Assembly: GCF_004745485.1 (NCBI RefSeq)
Contig: NZ_RHFG01000034.1
Span: 1-33,628, forward strand
From: Brevibacterium sp. S22
GTDB lineage: Bacteria > Actinomycetota > Actinomycetes > Actinomycetales > Brevibacteriaceae
Direction: 5' to 3'
Length of the DNA stretch: 33,628 nucleotides
Every line of letters starts with the position of its first letter. Positions within the stretch are counted from its first letter, which is position 1. Shown here one piece after another: positions 14,596 through 23,468 of this stretch. Both the position numbers and the translations under genes were made by a program. The notes beneath the pieces were generated by a model that did no database searches, was not told where the DNA came from, and worked only from the letters and a program-made list of their open reading frames with translations.

Positions 14596-15231
14596 ATGGT
14601 ACGAACGATTGACGGAGACGCACGACGAAAACTGCTGGCCGACACAGTGTGGGGACTGCTGCGCAAGGGAGGCCTCGAAGCCGCTTCGGTGCGGGCCGTC
14701 GCGAAAGAAGCGCAATTGTCCGCGGGGTCGGTGAGGCACTTCTTCTCCACGCAGGATGAACTCCACGTGTTCGCGATGGACGAACTCATGCAGCGGACCG
14801 CCGACAGGGTCGAGGAGGCGATGCGCGAAGCCGGCACGGCATATTCGACGTCTCAGCCTGCTGAACGAAACCTCAACCAGGTCAGGGCCGGTCTGCATCA
14901 GCTCCTGCCCATCGACGACGAAAGCACCGCCAATTTCCAGACGCATCTGCAGTTCGTCGTCAAAGCCGTCATCCATCAGCCTTTGCAGGCAACGGCTCGT
15001 GACAGCTACCTGCGTCTGCAGAAATTCTACGAAGACTGCATCGATCGGCTGGTCCACTCCGGCGCAGCAGCGGAGGACCTCGATCCGCACAAGGCCGCTC
15101 AGCAGCTTGCCGTCGTCATCGACGGCCTCCTCCTCAGGCGACTGACAGCCCCGGAGCTGGTCAGCACTGACGATGTGATCGCCGGCCTTGACGAACATCT
15201 CTCGAATCTGCACCCGGAGGCAAGCCCATGA
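14596..15231 (+). CDS. TetR family regulator
   Basis: 211 residues. The HTH (about 8-58) reads ARRKLLADTVWGLLRKGGLEAASVRAVAKEAQLSAGSVRHFFSTQDELHVFAMDEL. The C-terminal half resembles the BetI/TetR_C_6-like group (VVIDGLLLRRL). The start follows TAGTCT by 7 nt within a perfect palindrome, indicating a leaderless, autoregulated mRNA. Its stop overlaps the ATG of the next membrane-protein gene (ATGA, 15228-15231), so the two are coupled, while the DUF998 gene is read divergently. The three genes form one regulatory module; the ligand is unknown. Confidence 0.92.
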   Translation: MVRTIDGDARRKLLADTVWGLLRKGGLEAASVRAVAKEAQLSAGSVRHFFSTQDELHVFAMDELMQRTADRVEEAMREAGTAYSTSQPAERNLNQVRAGLHQLLPIDDESTANFQTHLQFVVKAVIHQPLQATARDSYLRLQKFYEDCIDRLVHSGAAAEDLDPHKAAQQLAVVIDGLLLRRLTAPELVSTDDVIAGLDEHLSNLHPEASP

Positions 15232-15827
15232 TCATTGCCATCGTCGGAGCCGAAATCGCGTTCTGGGTGCTCCTGCTCGGAGGATTGGCGACGCGCTATC
15301 TCCTCGGCGCGCGGCATGTCAGTTCTGTGGTCCTTGCCTGCGTTCCATTGGTCGACCTCGCGCTGGTCGTTCTCGTCTCCGTGGATCTGCTGCGCGGATC
15401 CGAACCCACACACGCACACGCATTGGCAGCGGTCTATCTCGGCCTGACCGTTGCGTTCGGACACCAGATCATCGGACGCGTCGACGAGTGGTTCCGTCAT
15501 CGGTTCGCCAACGGACCGAAACCTGCCAAGCCGCCGAAGGGCTCCACCGCCGAGGTGAAGGCCATCTGGGCCGAATGGCTGCGCGTGCTGCTTGCCGCCA
15601 TCATCGCCGCAGTGTGCCTGGTCGTCATGATCGCCGTCGACGGCGGCACCATTCCCGACAGCATCGGCACCATCAGCAGACACCCGTACTGGGGGATTCT
15701 TCACACCATCGGCATTGTCACCGGCATCTGGTTCTTAGCCGGCCCCGCTTTCGCCGGCACAGGCGACCCTGCTCTCGACCGACCAGAGAACAGGAAGAGC
15801 GAAGTTCAACGATCCGATGCGCCGTAA
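15228..15827 (+). CDS. Integral membrane protein, unknown function
   Basis: 199 residues with four or five hydrophobic helices (about 2-24, 32-55, 66-83, 119-142 and 158-178). A basic, Pro/Lys-rich cytoplasmic loop (HRFANGPKPAKPPKGS) lies in the middle and the tail is hydrophilic. Similar proteins sit next to TetR genes in other actinobacteria and are annotated only as hypothetical; no catalytic or transport motif is evident. It is translationally coupled to the TetR gene, so it is probably part of the TetR response and may act with the divergent DUF998 protein at the membrane (inference). Confidence 0.75.
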   Translation: MIIAIVGAEIAFWVLLLGGLATRYLLGARHVSSVVLACVPLVDLALVVLVSVDLLRGSEPTHAHALAAVYLGLTVAFGHQIIGRVDEWFRHRFANGPKPAKPPKGSTAEVKAIWAEWLRVLLAAIIAAVCLVVMIAVDGGTIPDSIGTISRHPYWGILHTIGIVTGIWFLAGPAFAGTGDPALDRPENRKSEVQRSDAP

Positions 15828-16134
15828 GCCGTCGGCATAGAGGCATTCAGCCGTTCTCCGTCGTCACTTCGGACATTCTCACAACACTGCGGGCCCGTCC
15901 CCGACTCTGCGCTCAACTGCACCGCCTCACCATCCATGACACCAGACCGAAGGAAGGTCCGATCGATGACTGACCCCGACCACAATCTCAATAGAACCTC
16001 CGACAACAAGCTGAAGAAGGAAGTGGGTTCGGGGATTGCGGCCAAACCCGGCAACGACTCATAATCGGTCGGTGGGCGCTGGCCCGGCAATAACTCTCGA
16101 GCTGCCATCGGCTGATCGGTGAGAGGATACCCGT
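15828..16134. other. 307-nt gap holding one small ORF
   Basis: Between the membrane protein and the methyltransferase the only coding signal I can support is the 32-codon ORF at 15966 with its strong ribosome binding site. No tRNA, terminator with a T tract or clear promoter was recognised. Confidence 0.5.
15966..16064 (+). CDS. Small ORF, 32 residues, strong Shine-Dalgarno
   Basis: ATG at 15966 is preceded by GAAGGAAGG, ending about 8 nt upstream, one of the best ribosome binding sites in the window. The product begins MTDPDHNLNRTSDNKLKKEV and ends GSGIAAKPGNDS. It is hydrophilic, with no Cys, no membrane segment and no signal peptide. No known family is recognised. It lies about 140 nt after the membrane-protein gene and 70 nt before the methyltransferase, in the same direction, so it may share a transcript with either. 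Confidence 0.5.
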   Translation: MTDPDHNLNRTSDNKLKKEVGSGIAAKPGNDS

Positions 16135-16884
16135 TTGCGCACATTCGACGAGCTCGTCACCGAGGCACAGTCCGCCGATGTCTCCGGTTGGGGTTTCGAT
16201 TGGCTCGACTGGCGCGCCACCGAAGAGCGTCCGCCGTGGAGCTACGCGACGCTGCTCGCTCGTCGCCTGTCGACGGCGACCGCGGCGCTCGACATCGACA
16301 CCGGCGGCGGCGAGGTCATCGATGAGGCACCGGTCCTGCCTCCGCGCATGGCCGTCGCCGAGTCCTACGCACCGAACGTCACCATCGCCCGGCACCGCCT
16401 CGGTCCACGCGGGGTCGACGTCGTCGAGGCGGACCCGCACAGATTGACCTTCGCCAACGGCAGCTTCGACCTCGTCAGTTCGCGTCATCCGGTCACGCCC
16501 GTGTGGTCGGAGATCTCCCGCGTGCTCGTGCCCGGCGGCACCTATCTTGCCCAGCACGTCGGTCCCGCCTCGGCGTTCGAACTCATCGAGTTCTTCCTCG
16601 GGCCGTTACCGGAGAACCGGAAGGCCCGCGATCCCGAAACGGAGACCACAGCCGCCGAGGCGGCCGGACTCGTCATCGACACCTTGCGGACCGCACGCTG
16701 CCGCATGGAGTTCTACGACGTCGGTGCCATCGTGTGGATCCTGCGCAAGTGTCCATGGTGGGTTCCCGATTTCACGGTCGACGACTACCTGCCGCAGCTG
16801 CGTGAACTCGATGCCCGGATGCGCCGAGGCGACCCCTTCGTCGCCCATTCGACGCGGCACCTCATCGTGGCGTCAAAGCGCTGA
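16135..16884 (+). CDS. SAM-dependent methyltransferase-like protein
   Basis: 249 residues of class I methyltransferase fold. Motif I is LDIDTGGGEVI (about 51-62), the motif II/III region is GVDVVEADPHRLTFANGSFDLVSSRHP, and the post-strand segment EISRVLVPGGTYLAQHVG is typical. The C-terminal half is variable and binds the acceptor, which is unknown. The start is TTG at 16135; an in-frame stop 12 nt upstream excludes longer starts, and GAGAGGAT is positioned correctly as ribosome binding site. It converges on the flavoenzyme gene with a 17-nt gap. Cytosolic. Confidence 0.85.
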   Translation: MRTFDELVTEAQSADVSGWGFDWLDWRATEERPPWSYATLLARRLSTATAALDIDTGGGEVIDEAPVLPPRMAVAESYAPNVTIARHRLGPRGVDVVEADPHRLTFANGSFDLVSSRHPVTPVWSEISRVLVPGGTYLAQHVGPASAFELIEFFLGPLPENRKARDPETETTAAEAAGLVIDTLRTARCRMEFYDVGAIVWILRKCPWWVPDFTVDDYLPQLRELDARMRRGDPFVAHSTRHLIVASKR

Positions 16885-16901
16885 GACTTCTCGCCGTTCC
16901 A

Positions 16902-18047
16902 TCACACGGTCGACTGTCCCACCCGGAAACGGTCCGGCACACCGCCGGCACCGGTCGCCAGGTCAGCCGCGAATTCACCGAGCAGCGGCGCGAACTTCGC
17001 CCCATGCCCCGAGCACGCGGAAACGATGACGAGTCCGTCGACCTCGTCGATGACGAAGTCCTCGTTCGGGGTGTTCGTGAACAGGCAGGTCGTCTCCGCA
17101 TACGGCTCCGGAACGAGCCCGGGCAGATGCCGCGTCGCATAGTCGATCATCCGAGCACGCATCTCCTCGGTGATCTGTCCGTCCTGGTCAAGTGCCGAAT
17201 CGATCACTCGGCCACCGTTGAACTGCGCGAGCTTCTGGCCGGTGAATCCGGCGTCCCGCCCACCCGGCAGTCCGTAGGTGAAGATCTCGGAGGACTTGTG
17301 GATGAACGTCGGCCAGTCGGTGCGCGGTCGCCCCGATTCGTCGGCGTCGCGATAGGGCATGTGGAAGGCCTGCTCCTGCCGGACTTCAAAACGCGGCAGG
17401 GCAGAGAGGAAACTCTGGGGCAGTCCGAGATCGCCGAGGAGGGCGGGCAGCCATCCGCCCGCGGCGACGATGGCGCGGTCCCCTTCGACGGATTCCCCCG
17501 TCGCCGAGGTGACTCTGAACCCTCCCTCGGAACGTCGGGTCACCTCGGCGACCGTCCAATCCGTGAGCACCCGTGCCCGTCCGGTGGCCGATGCGAGGTC
17601 GAGCAGAGTGTTCACGGTGGTCTCGGCGTCGATGACGCCGGCGTCGGGGTGCCAGAGGACATCGGTGTCGAAGGCGAACTGCGGCCACCGTTCGGCGGCC
17701 CGCGCGGGGTCGAGGACTTCGTGGTCGACTCCGACGGCTGCGAAGATCTCGGCGAGTCCCGCGGTGTGCCGGACGTCGCCGTGGTCGATCGCCCCCGTGA
17801 CGGCAATGAGCTCAGTGCCGGAAGCGGCTTCGACCTCGGTCCAGAGTTCCCGGGATCTCACGACGAGTTCGGTGTAGAGCCGGTCGGGGTAGGCGTAGCG
17901 GAAGATGCGGGCAGAGCCGTGGGAGCTGCCGCGGTCGTTGGCCGGAGTGTGCCGTTCGAGGACGGTGACGTCTTCACCGCGGGCTGTCAGCGAGTAGGCG
18001 GCTGCGGCTCCGGCGAGTCCGGCGCCGATGACGATGTGGTGGGACAC
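16902..18047 (-). CDS. FAD-dependent oxidase, monomeric sarcosine oxidase/N-methyltryptophan oxidase-like
   Basis: 381 residues. The FAD-binding GxGxxG is at the N-terminus (IVIGAGLAGAAAAYSL), and GSSHGSARIFRYAY (40-53) is diagnostic of the monomeric sarcosine oxidase group. The segment CLFTNTPNEDFVID (Cys321) matches the position of the cysteine that carries covalent FAD in MSOX. SGHGAKFAP near the end replaces the usual SGHGFKF. The likely reaction is oxidation of a secondary or N-methylated amino acid to an imine or aldehyde plus H2O2; the substrate is unknown. The GTG start has AGGAGA upstream. It lies 45 nt after the GltS-type transporter gene and behind a LysR gene on the same strand. 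Confidence 0.88.
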   Translation of the reverse strand: MSHHIVIGAGLAGAAAAYSLTARGEDVTVLERHTPANDRGSSHGSARIFRYAYPDRLYTELVVRSRELWTEVEAASGTELIAVTGAIDHGDVRHTAGLAEIFAAVGVDHEVLDPARAAERWPQFAFDTDVLWHPDAGVIDAETTVNTLLDLASATGRARVLTDWTVAEVTRRSEGGFRVTSATGESVEGDRAIVAAGGWLPALLGDLGLPQSFLSALPRFEVRQEQAFHMPYRDADESGRPRTDWPTFIHKSSEIFTYGLPGGRDAGFTGQKLAQFNGGRVIDSALDQDGQITEEMRARMIDYATRHLPGLVPEPYAETTCLFTNTPNEDFVIDEVDGLVIVSACSGHGAKFAPLLGEFAADLATGAGGVPDRFRVGQSTV

Positions 18048-18092
18048 AGCTGTTCTCCTGGTCGGTGGGTGGATGGTGGCCGTCTTCGGCGG

Positions 18093-19445
18093 TCAGACTT
18101 GGATCTTACTGCGCCTGTCACCGGCAACGATGACGAGTGCCGCGACGATTGCGACCACGGTGATCGCGCCCCAGATTCCGACCACCGCCCACGAGGCGCC
18201 GGCGATGACGAGCAGTGGGGCGAAGGTGACGGCGGTGACCTCGACGGGGATGACGGGGAGGTAGGCCAGTGAGAAGTCTTCCAGGGTTCGGGAGTTGAGT
18301 TTCGGGTCGACGATGCGCAGCAGGGCGATTCCCGTGGCGACCGCACCGGTTGCCCATCCCCAGGTGAAGAGCTGGCGTTCGAACCAGCCTTCCTGCATCA
18401 CACGGGGAGCGACCCACAGACCGAGGAACAGGCACAGGGCCAGTCCGACGGCGAAGAGGATGACGAGCGAGAGCCATTGGTCGACGACGAAGCTCGGCAC
18501 CACCGAGGCGATGCCGCACACCATGAGCACGTCCGTTGCGGAACCGGAGATGGAGTTCTGAGTGTCCTTGTCGATGAACTTCGTCGTGCTCGTCGCAGAC
18601 AGCAGTGCCCGGAGCAGGAGGCCGACGAGGAAGGCGATCGAGAAGAGCGGAAACGCCACCGAGGGGATGAGCCCGCCGAGGATGGCATTGATTCCGTAGG
18701 CCGCCGCGGACACAGCGGCGACGATGCCGGCCTGGAAGGTCAGGGATTCGATGGCGCTGCCGGAGAACTTGTGGGTGCCGATCGACGGTTGGTCGACGGT
18801 GTCGTCAAGGACTCCGGTCCGGAGTTCAGCGGGCACAGTGGCGAGACCGGCGAATTCGCGAGCGTGGCCCTTCACCGCGCCGTACTTCGCCTGGATGATG
18901 CCGCCGACGACTCCGACGAGCAGACCGACGGTGGCCGCGGTGAATGCCAGGGACTGCACTGCCGGGTCTCCGGAATCGGCAAAGACGGTGCCGATCGCCG
19001 CTGCGGAGCCGAAGCCGCCTGCCCAACCGGCGAAGAGCAGCAGCCCGACATAGTCGGGCGCCCCGAACAGAGGGCCGAGAGCGAGCAGCACCAGGCCCAT
19101 GCCGATCGCTGTCTGAGCGGCATAGATGAGGACACCATAGCTGGCGAAGCCGGCGACCGATCGGCCGATCTTGAGGATGTTGAAGTCGCTGGTCATCGCC
19201 AGGCAGGCGAAGACGAGGACGATGAGCAGAGAGGTGTACTCGCCGAGCTGGTCCGAAAACGGCAGCCAGCCGAGGACGTTGGGGCCGAGCACAAGTCCGA
19301 GCACACCGGCGATGACTCCGGCCGGAATCATCATCGTCTGGATCGCCGGAATCTTGGCGCGCAGGATCGTGCCGATGATGAGCAGTCCGCCGATGAGCCC
19401 GGCATCGACGAGCAGTGCTGAGGGGCTGAAGTCCGTGGGTTCCAT
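18093..19445 (-). CDS. gltS: Sodium:glutamate symporter (GltS) family transporter
   Basis: 450 residues, with 10-12 hydrophobic helices in two repeated halves and large alanine/glycine content. The segment GGFGSAAAIGTVFAD matches the GGHGTAAA re-entrant loop of GltS carriers, and PAIQTMMIPAGVIAGVLGLVLGP matches their first half. The family couples Na+ to glutamate uptake in the cytoplasmic membrane. The change of His to Phe in the loop and the company of an amine oxidase suggest another amino acid or an N-methyl derivative may be the real substrate (inference). CAGGAGA precedes the ATG. Same strand as the LysR gene 51 nt upstream and the flavoenzyme 45 nt downstream. Confidence 0.85.
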   Translation of the reverse strand: MEPTDFSPSALLVDAGLIGGLLIIGTILRAKIPAIQTMMIPAGVIAGVLGLVLGPNVLGWLPFSDQLGEYTSLLIVLVFACLAMTSDFNILKIGRSVAGFASYGVLIYAAQTAIGMGLVLLALGPLFGAPDYVGLLLFAGWAGGFGSAAAIGTVFADSGDPAVQSLAFTAATVGLLVGVVGGIIQAKYGAVKGHAREFAGLATVPAELRTGVLDDTVDQPSIGTHKFSGSAIESLTFQAGIVAAVSAAAYGINAILGGLIPSVAFPLFSIAFLVGLLLRALLSATSTTKFIDKDTQNSISGSATDVLMVCGIASVVPSFVVDQWLSLVILFAVGLALCLFLGLWVAPRVMQEGWFERQLFTWGWATGAVATGIALLRIVDPKLNSRTLEDFSLAYLPVIPVEVTAVTFAPLLVIAGASWAVVGIWGAITVVAIVAALVIVAGDRRSKIQV

Positions 19446-19496
19446 GAGTGCAGTCTCCTGTGAAAGCGATTCGTGGACGTGAGGATGGGTGGCTGG

Positions 19497-20393
19497 TCAG
19501 GCGATGAGTCGGTTGTCTGCCGCCCACGTCTCGAGCGCGCTGGTCAGCGGGTCCAGCAGCCCGAGCGGGTCGCCGGGGGCGGTGCGGATTGTCAGCGGAT
19601 ACGTGTGTCGCGCCTCGGCGAGGGCGGCGAAGACGACGCCGTTCCACGGTTGGAGGGCGACCGATTCCGGTACGAGGGTGATGCCCATTCCTGCGGCGAC
19701 GAGCCCGAGGATGGATTGTTCGTTCGACACCTGCGCCGAGGTCCGCATCGTGCGGCCGTGTTCGATGAAGATGCTGGCGACGAGGTCGAAGGCGACAGGA
19801 GCGAATGAACGGTGGAACAGGACGACCGGCTCATCGCTGATCTCCTCGACGCCGACGTCGCGTCGGCCTGCCAGCCGATGGCCCTGCGGGAGCGCCACAC
19901 ACAGCTTTTCCCGGAATGCGATCCGCTCATCGGGGCGGTGGCTGCTGAATTCCCGCACCAGGCACGCGTCGATGTCCCCGTTGTCGACGGCCCGAGTGAG
20001 GGCGGAGCTGCTGCCGTCGGAGACGATGATCGAGTGGTCGGCGAGGGCTGTGAGCACCCCGGCGATGATCGCTGGGAAGGTCGAGCTGACCCCGCCAAGG
20101 CGGATGCGCTGAGTCTTCGTCCCGTCCCGCATATCGACGACGAGTTGCGGGAGCGAATCGGCTCGACGCCGCAGTTCGAGCACCTCAGGGTAGAGTCCGC
20201 GGGCGGCCGCGGTTGGGACGACCTCGCGGGGTCCCCGTTCGAAGAGTCGCTCGCCCAAGTGCCGTTCGAGGGACGCGACTGCCTGGCTGACCGGCGACTG
20301 TGCCATGTGCAGGGACTTCGCGGCCTTCGTGAAGCTGCCTTCGGAGTACACAGCGAGGAAGCAGCGCAGCTGTTTGAGACTGACTTCGCTCAT
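19497..20393 (-). CDS. LysR family transcriptional regulator
   Basis: 298 residues, the usual LysR length. The HTH at 5-62 reads SLKQLRCFLAVYSEGSFTKAAKSLHMAQSPVSQAVASLERHLGERLFERG. The substrate-binding domain follows from about 90 (QRIRLGGVSSTFPAIIAGVLTAL). It opens a same-strand run with the GltS-type transporter and the sarcosine-oxidase-like enzyme and probably controls their expression in response to the imported amino compound. MSEVSLKQ is chosen as the start because GGGAG lies about 8 nt upstream; an ATG 30 nt earlier is possible. Upstream, AAGATG/CATCTT arms (20478-20506) might be its binding site. Confidence 0.9.
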   Translation of the reverse strand: MSEVSLKQLRCFLAVYSEGSFTKAAKSLHMAQSPVSQAVASLERHLGERLFERGPREVVPTAAARGLYPEVLELRRRADSLPQLVVDMRDGTKTQRIRLGGVSSTFPAIIAGVLTALADHSIIVSDGSSSALTRAVDNGDIDACLVREFSSHRPDERIAFREKLCVALPQGHRLAGRRDVGVEEISDEPVVLFHRSFAPVAFDLVASIFIEHGRTMRTSAQVSNEQSILGLVAAGMGITLVPESVALQPWNGVVFAALAEARHTYPLTIRTAPGDPLGLLDPLTSALETWAADNRLIA

Positions 20394-20583
20394 CACTGCA
20401 CTCCCGGCCGACGCGTGACACAAGCAACCGTGATTGTGTTCATGAGAGTCGAGTCTATGAAGTCACCTTCCAACACATCAAGATGTCTTTCAGATCAGTT
20501 TTCATCTTTGCTAGACGAACAACCGATAGCAGTGTTGTCGAGGTGATGGCCTTGCAGCCTCATTCCGGCCAGAGCCGTGCCGT

Positions 20584-21576
20584 CTACGTCTGCTCGGGCA
20601 GCATCCCGGCGGCCTCGACGGCGCTGCGGACGATCTCCTCGAGCCCGAATTCGGCCTTCCAGCTCAGCAGGGCCGAGATCCGGGAGACGTCGGCGACCAG
20701 GGCAGGCGGGTCACCAGCACGACGCTCGCCCATGTCGGGGATGATGTCACGACCGGTCACCTCAGCGATGGTGTCGATGACTTCCTTGACCGAGGCCCCA
20801 GTGCCGGTGCCGACGTTGAATACGGTCTCCGTGGTGCCGCCGGCCTTCATATAGTCCAGGGCGGCGATATGGGCCGCGGCGAGGTCCTTGACGTGGACGT
20901 AGTCGCGAATGCACGTGCCGTCGGGGGTGTCGTAGTCGTCTCCGAAGATGATCGGCGCCTTGCCGTCCTTCAACCGCCCGAGCACGATCGGGATGAGGTT
21001 CATGACGGCGGTGTCGGCGAGATCGTTCCAGCCGGCGCCGGCGACGTTGAAGTAGCGCAGCTTCACCGCATTGAACGCGGTTCCCCGCATCTGCGAAGCG
21101 GTGATCTGGTTGTCGATCATCCACTCGCCGATGAGCTTCGTCTGGCCGTAGGGGTTGATGGGGCGGCAGTCGAGGTCTTCTGCGACCATATCGACGTCAG
21201 GCATGCCGTAGGTCGCGGCCGACGAGGAGAAGACGAGCGATGCGATGCCTGTGCGCTCCACTGCGGCGAGGATGTTCGTCAGGCCGCCGATGTTCTGCCG
21301 GTAGTACATGACCGGTTCTTCGACGGACTCGCCGACCTGTTTCTTCGCGGCGAAGTGGATGATCGAGTCGACGGAGTGTTCCTTGATCGCGGACACCAGG
21401 CGTTCCTCGGCATCGGCTGCGGCCAGGTCGAGGCTGACCACGGGCAGGCCGTCGACGCGAGCGTCGATACCGGTGGAGAAGTCGTCGACGACGAGCACAT
21501 CGTCTCCGCGTTCGGTGAGCAGCCGCACCACGTGCGAACCGATATAGCCTGCTCCCCCGGTCACCAGAACTGCCAT
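20584..21576 (-). CDS. galE: UDP-glucose 4-epimerase
   Basis: 330 residues of the extended SDR family. NAD-binding TGGAGYIGS is at 6-14, the catalytic Ser lies in FSSSAATYG (117-124), and Y143/K147 occur in NPYGQTKLIGE. Other GalE hallmarks include FAAKKQVGESVEEP (75-88), TPDGTCIRDYVHVKDLA and NVGTGTGASVKEV. It interconverts UDP-glucose and UDP-galactose for cell-wall polysaccharides and galactose use, in the cytosol. The start is fixed by an excellent AAGGAGG 10 nt upstream. It is divergent from a membrane-protein gene at 21729, and no other Leloir gene is visible nearby. Confidence 0.95.
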   Translation of the reverse strand: MAVLVTGGAGYIGSHVVRLLTERGDDVLVVDDFSTGIDARVDGLPVVSLDLAAADAEERLVSAIKEHSVDSIIHFAAKKQVGESVEEPVMYYRQNIGGLTNILAAVERTGIASLVFSSSAATYGMPDVDMVAEDLDCRPINPYGQTKLIGEWMIDNQITASQMRGTAFNAVKLRYFNVAGAGWNDLADTAVMNLIPIVLGRLKDGKAPIIFGDDYDTPDGTCIRDYVHVKDLAAAHIAALDYMKAGGTTETVFNVGTGTGASVKEVIDTIAEVTGRDIIPDMGERRAGDPPALVADVSRISALLSWKAEFGLEEIVRSAVEAAGMLPEQT

Positions 21577-21728
21577 TGACCGCGTCCTCCTTCGTCTCGT
21601 CGACACGTCGGTATCAGAATACGCGTTCAGGCATCGGAGTTCAGATCCGACCTGAAAGACCGGTGGACAGAGTGTCGGAATTCGCCTCCGCTCTGGCCAT
21701 GAGCAGGCGGTCCTGCCACAGTGGGAAA

Positions 21729-22784
21729 ATGCACATCCTCCTCATCTGCGATCCCGGTCCCCCGAGTCGCCGTGTGGCCTCGCTCCAGGATGAGTTCACC
21801 GAACTCCTCCGGCAGGACTTCCAGTCGGATGTGACTGTCGACGTGTGTACGGAGGCGCTCCGAGTCCAAGCAGACCATCAACTGGAGCTGTCGACTCTCG
21901 ATGCGATCGTCGACCGCTTTCCCGCAGCCGACCTCGTCATCATGCTCACGGACATTCCGCGGCACACCCACGGCAAACCACTCATCGCCGAGGTGCTGCC
22001 GGCACGCAACATCGCTGTGATCTCCTGCCCCACCCTCGGCGCGCTGACGACGAAGCGCCGTCTGCTCAAGATCTATATGAGCTGCGTCAATCAGCTCCTG
22101 CCCGACGGGCATCTGCCGGCGAGCGCGCGTCGTCTTCCTCGCTGGGGCCGGTGGTCGAGCCGATCCGAGTCCGGACGGCGCACCCTCCACGCTCACACCT
22201 TCACCGGCGGAACTCGCCTCGTCCTGGGTATGACCATGGCCAACGAACCGCTGCGGATGTCCCGCAGACTCTCACGCGCCATGGCCGCGGCCGCCGCGAC
22301 AGGGGCGTTCGGCATCTTCTACAGCTCCATCTGGCAGATGTCCCACCACCTCTCGACAGCTCGTCTCATCTCGATCGGCGCCATCGCCATCGCTGTCATG
22401 GTCGGCTGGCTGATCACGATCAACCGTCTCTGGGACCGCCCGGTCAATGAACGCCTGGCTCAGGTCGTCTTCTACTACAACCTGTCCACCGTGCTCACTC
22501 TCACCATCTGTGTGGTCGGCCTCTACGCCCTGTTGGTCGTCGGCATCCTCGTCGGCGGTCTCATCGTCATCGACCCTGAGTTCATGGCGCAGACGATCCA
22601 CCGTCCCGAAGCGAGTTTGACGAACTACCTCGACATCGCCTGGCTGAGTGCCGCGATGGGCGTCGTTGCGGGTGCGCTCGGGTCGAGTTTCGACAGCGAC
22701 ATCGACATCAAGAACCTCACTCACGCCCAACGACTGCGCTCCCGCGTCTACACCGCCCAGGACGACGACGGCGGCACATCCTGA
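21729..22784 (+). CDS. Membrane protein with N-terminal soluble domain, unknown function
   Basis: 351 residues from ATG 21729. The open frame extends further 5', but that part overlaps the galE start and is not protein-like. Residues 1-150 look soluble, alternating beta and alpha (MHILLICDPGPPSRRVASLQDEF, then DLVIMLTDIPRH, RNIAVISCPTLGAL). Four or five hydrophobic helices follow (about 180-198, 213-232, 250-268, 270-287 and 306-325). The tail ends in Asp/Gly. Homologous proteins in actinobacteria are annotated hypothetical; no catalytic motif is recognised. The ribosome binding site is weak. Confidence 0.75.
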   Translation: MHILLICDPGPPSRRVASLQDEFTELLRQDFQSDVTVDVCTEALRVQADHQLELSTLDAIVDRFPAADLVIMLTDIPRHTHGKPLIAEVLPARNIAVISCPTLGALTTKRRLLKIYMSCVNQLLPDGHLPASARRLPRWGRWSSRSESGRRTLHAHTFTGGTRLVLGMTMANEPLRMSRRLSRAMAAAAATGAFGIFYSSIWQMSHHLSTARLISIGAIAIAVMVGWLITINRLWDRPVNERLAQVVFYYNLSTVLTLTICVVGLYALLVVGILVGGLIVIDPEFMAQTIHRPEASLTNYLDIAWLSAAMGVVAGALGSSFDSDIDIKNLTHAQRLRSRVYTAQDDDGGTS

Positions 22785-22870
22785 CGGGGGGTTACGTTGC
22801 GTCGATGGTGGCGTTATGGTGGCCACAGACTCCGGATCCACGCGAAACCGGAGAGATTGGAGCAAGAATC

Positions 22871-23395
22871 ATGACACAGTCAGTGACAGTTCCCGACCCT
22901 CATGGCTCAGAGAAGACCACTCGCGAGAACGCCGAAAAAGGCTTCGTAGCCTCCGATGCCCTGACCAAGAATCTGCAGACGGTTCTGGTCGATTTCATCT
23001 CCCTCAGCCTCACTGCCAAGCAGGCACATTGGAATATCGTGGGCACGAACTTCCGTGACCTCCACCTCAACCTCGACGAGGTCACGGACATCGCCCGCGC
23101 CGGCAGCGATGAGATCGCCGAACGGATGCGCGCCCTCCACGCCTCCCCTGACGGTCGCCCAGCGGTGATCGCCGAACAGACCGGACTGCCGGAATTCCCC
23201 AACGGAGAGATCAGCACCCACGACGCAATCGACCACATGGTCGCGTCGATCGAGGCGACGGTGGATTCGATGCGCAGCTGCCATGACGAGGTCGACTCAG
23301 CGGATCCGACGACTGCCGACATCTTCCACAGCTACATCGCCCAGCTCGAGCAACAGGCCTGGTTCATCAGCGCCGAGACTCGTACACCCAAGTGA
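22871..23395 (+). CDS. dps: Dps family DNA-binding ferritin-like protein
   Basis: 174 residues. The ferroxidase signature is present: AKQAHWNIVGTNFRDLHLNLDEVTD (49-73), with H53, H65 and D69, then the DEIAER segment (80-85). These residues lie at the dimer interface in Dps dodecamers and oxidise Fe(II) with H2O2, protecting DNA. The N-terminal extension (about 25 residues, two Lys and one Arg) could bind DNA. The chosen ATG has TTGGAG about 9 nt upstream. It stands alone and is followed by a strong terminator. Cytosolic/nucleoid-associated. Confidence 0.93.
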   Translation: MTQSVTVPDPHGSEKTTRENAEKGFVASDALTKNLQTVLVDFISLSLTAKQAHWNIVGTNFRDLHLNLDEVTDIARAGSDEIAERMRALHASPDGRPAVIAEQTGLPEFPNGEISTHDAIDHMVASIEATVDSMRSCHDEVDSADPTTADIFHSYIAQLEQQAWFISAETRTPK

Positions 23396-23429
23396 GTCGC
23401 TGCGGCTGAGCAGTCACTCGGAACCCTCG

Positions 23430-23468
23430 GGCCGCCTCCCCGTCCTCGTGGTCGGGGAGGCGGCCTTT
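23430..23468 (+). terminator. Strong rho-independent terminator after dps
   Basis: Arms GGCCGCCTCCCCG (23430-23442) and CGGGGAGGCGGCC (23453-23465) are a perfect 13-bp GC-rich stem with a 10-nt loop, followed by TTT. It is 34 nt past the dps stop codon. Confidence 0.9.
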
